From Candidatus Woesearchaeota archaeon (GTDB lineage Archaea; Nanobdellota; Nanobdellia; Woesearchaeales; WJKV01): a DNA stretch of 48,607 bases. Where the stretch lies: positions 1-48,607 of the forward strand of contig JAHWHE010000027.1 in the NCBI GenBank assembly GCA_019323495.1, read 5' to 3'. Below the pieces are notes generated by a model that made no database searches, was not told the DNA's origin, and worked only from the letters and a program-made list of their open reading frames with translations. Below, piece after piece: positions 47,602 to 48,607 of the stretch. The position numbers were made by a program, and so were the translations under genes. The stretch's first letter is position 1; each line of letters starts with the position of its first letter.

Positions 47602-47816
47602 CTTAATAAACCCCCAAAAGCATTATCACTCTTGATTTTCACCCTATTTTAGGGCTATAAATTCCTGCTATTATTTAAATGTTACTATTTTCAAAGAGTG
47701 AATTTATTGCCTTACAGTACAGGCCTTAATTCGTACGAATTCGGGCCTTTTAGCCTACAGATGTGATGCTAATATTTTATATAATTTTATATATAAAGAC
47801 TGCTATTCTATTTGCC
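47602..47816. promoter_or_regulatory. Divergent promoter region with two palindromes
   Basis: On the minus strand a TATA box (GGAATTTATAG, about 47658-47668) serves the coiled-coil operon. The inverted repeat CCCTA-TTT-TAGGG at 47642-47654 lies next to it toward the start site. A perfect 14-base palindrome AATTCGTACGAATT is at 47728-47741, flanked by GGCC on each side. On the plus strand TTTTATATATAAAG (47785-47798) is the leaderless promoter of the zinc-ribbon gene. No gene is seen inside. Confidence 0.5.
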
Positions 47817-47996
47817 ATGAAAATGCCAGAAAAATCGAAAAGACAAGCTAGGAAAACCGCAACAATAATTAGGCGGTGTCCTGTCTGCAAGTCAACAGAT
47901 GTGATGTTCTACATGGGCGGCCAGTTCGGACAGTACAAATGCAAGAATTGCGGCTATGTGGGTGCCTTGGTTATAGAAGAAGAGATTGAGGACTGA
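47817..47996 (+). CDS. Zinc-ribbon protein
   Basis: A 59-aa protein with a basic N-terminus (SKRQARKTATIIRR) and a zinc ribbon of CPVC (C21, C24) and CKNC (C42, C45), ending in an acidic tail. It resembles small nucleic-acid-binding zinc ribbons related to transcription or ribosome proteins. ATG 47817 is 31 bases after a strong TATA box, and the in-frame codons upstream lie in the promoter. ATG 47823 is possible. Confidence 0.75.
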   Translation: MKMPEKSKRQARKTATIIRRCPVCKSTDVMFYMGGQFGQYKCKNCGYVGALVIEEEIED

Positions 47997-48017
47997 TTTT
48001 GTGCTTAATTCTCAGTT

Positions 48018-48030
48018 AAATTTATATACT
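48018..48030 (+). promoter_or_regulatory. TATA box for the last gene
   Basis: AAATTTATATACT lies about 50 bases before ATG 48074 and would give a leader of some 24 bases containing GGTTGAGG as a weak ribosome-binding site. Confidence 0.45.
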
Positions 48031-48073
48031 ACAAACCATTGTTTTTAAAGAACGTAGGATAGGTTGAGGATTG

Positions 48074-48607
48074 ATGTTAAAATCAGAGGTGAGAAAACAA
48101 TTAGTAATTCTTCTAGTAGTATTCATAGTCCTTTTTTTCAGCGCGATTTTCTTGATAGGCCATGAAAACCTGGGCATTACAGGCCTGGCAGTCACAGGCA
48201 CTCATTCAGTCGCAGTCAACAAGCAGTTTTCATCTAATTCATTTTTAGATTTGCAGTTATCAACAATCCCGAGTTCCATCAGCATTTCTGGCGCAGTCCA
48301 AGGTCAAGGAACAATAAAAGTTTATGCAAACGACGGCCAGTCACGTTCTTTAATTTTTGATAAGCAGGTCCTCAACCTACCTACGCAACTTACTGAAGAC
48401 GAATTGTTGGATCTCCAGCAATTCTCTTCGACCTGCTTAGATTCTTGTTCTCATGCTTTCGCAACAAATAACATCCGTCTTGAGATAGAAATCCAGGACG
48501 CAACACTCTTCATCGAAGACGTAATCTACAGCGAGTTCGCACAACAGCCGCAGCAACCTTTGCAGCTGCCAGAACCAGTTCCAGAACCAGAACCGCAGCC
48601 TGCACCA
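48074..48607 (+). CDS. Membrane-anchored secreted protein, C-terminus cut by the window
   Basis: 178 codons are open to the end of the window. One membrane helix (about 9-30) is followed by LGITGLAVTG and a beta-rich outer domain with a C-x3-C pair (TCLDSCSH). A Pro/Glu/Gln-rich linker (LPEPVPEPEPQPAP) then begins as the sequence stops. It is probably an anchored surface protein with a further domain outside the window. No family assigned. Confidence 0.75.
   Translation, partial: MLKSEVRKQLVILLVVFIVLFFSAIFLIGHENLGITGLAVTGTHSVAVNKQFSSNSFLDLQLSTIPSSISISGAVQGQGTIKVYANDGQSRSLIFDKQVLNLPTQLTEDELLDLQQFSSTCLDSCSHAFATNNIRLEIEIQDATLFIEDVIYSEFAQQPQQPLQLPEPVPEPEPQPAP

Noticed and set aside
1..48607. tRNA, rRNA or riboswitch genes
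   Set aside because: I scanned the intergenic gaps, none longer than about 215 bases, and saw no tRNA arms or conserved rRNA motifs. Small RNAs without known structure cannot be excluded by eye.
1..48607. Window as a closed circular element
   Set aside because: No terminal overlap was seen, and the gene content is chromosomal.

Overview
This 48.6 kb window is gene-dense archaeal chromosome, most likely from a DPANN-type archaeon (Woesearchaeota-like). That placement is an inference from style, not from a marker gene. The evidence for Archaea is: TATA boxes about 28-35 nt upstream of many start codons, giving leaderless or nearly leaderless mRNAs; an archaeal class I CCA-adding enzyme; ferredoxin-dependent 2-oxoacid oxidoreductases; and very short intergenic spaces. 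Several genes look bacterial in origin (MutS, MutL, class II aldolase, ExoIII). I found no tRNA, rRNA, CRISPR array, transposase or phage gene. About 57 genes are supported, including a 25-codon gene at 45439-45516. The genes at both window edges are cut.

Layout. 0-6.8 kb: an edge gene with a probable frameshift, then a translationally coupled mutL / UDG-like / mutS operon, then two small tandem membrane paralogues. 6.7-17.6 kb: a CoiA-like zinc protein, a cation antiporter, CCA transferase, lipoproteins, a small exporter, an ABC exporter, a lipoprotein-S2P protease-DUF192 operon, a large membrane-anchored protein and an ExoIII-type AP endonuclease. 17.6-23.9 kb: ion and solute transport (LysE/CadD-like, MscS, CorA, CaCA, MFS), two small cold-shock-like paralogues and a CARF-HTH regulator. 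24-30 kb: glutaredoxin, DoxX, an operon of an MtnA-type isomerase with two orphan proteins, a divergent orphan, a tyrosine-rich secreted protein and an MFS carrier. 30-41.9 kb: a redox and central-carbon block with two 2-oxoacid:ferredoxin oxidoreductases (korDABC, and a fused gamma-alpha plus beta enzyme), a ferredoxin, an HdrD-like Fe-S protein with an FAD oxidoreductase, a class II aldolase, a VTT membrane protein, an AmrS radical SAM enzyme and an MGMT-like protein. 41.9-48.6 kb: a membrane-anchored beta-propeller, nitroreductase, a repeat protein, GNAT, two acidic coiled-coil membrane proteins with a coupled 25-aa peptide, a zinc ribbon and a cut secreted protein.

How genes may work together. 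MutL (with an endonuclease motif), the UDG-like protein and MutS (with a PCNA-box-like C-terminus) look like one repair unit. The two oxidoreductases, the ferredoxin and the divergent HdrD-like/FAD pair look like one electron-transfer network. The strongest candidate for something undescribed is the pair of proteins at 45522-47601. Each carries two long Asp-rich helical hairpins, each hairpin bounded by one Cys at either end and with an N-x-T glycosylation sequon at its midpoint. A tiny single-TM peptide is coupled downstream.
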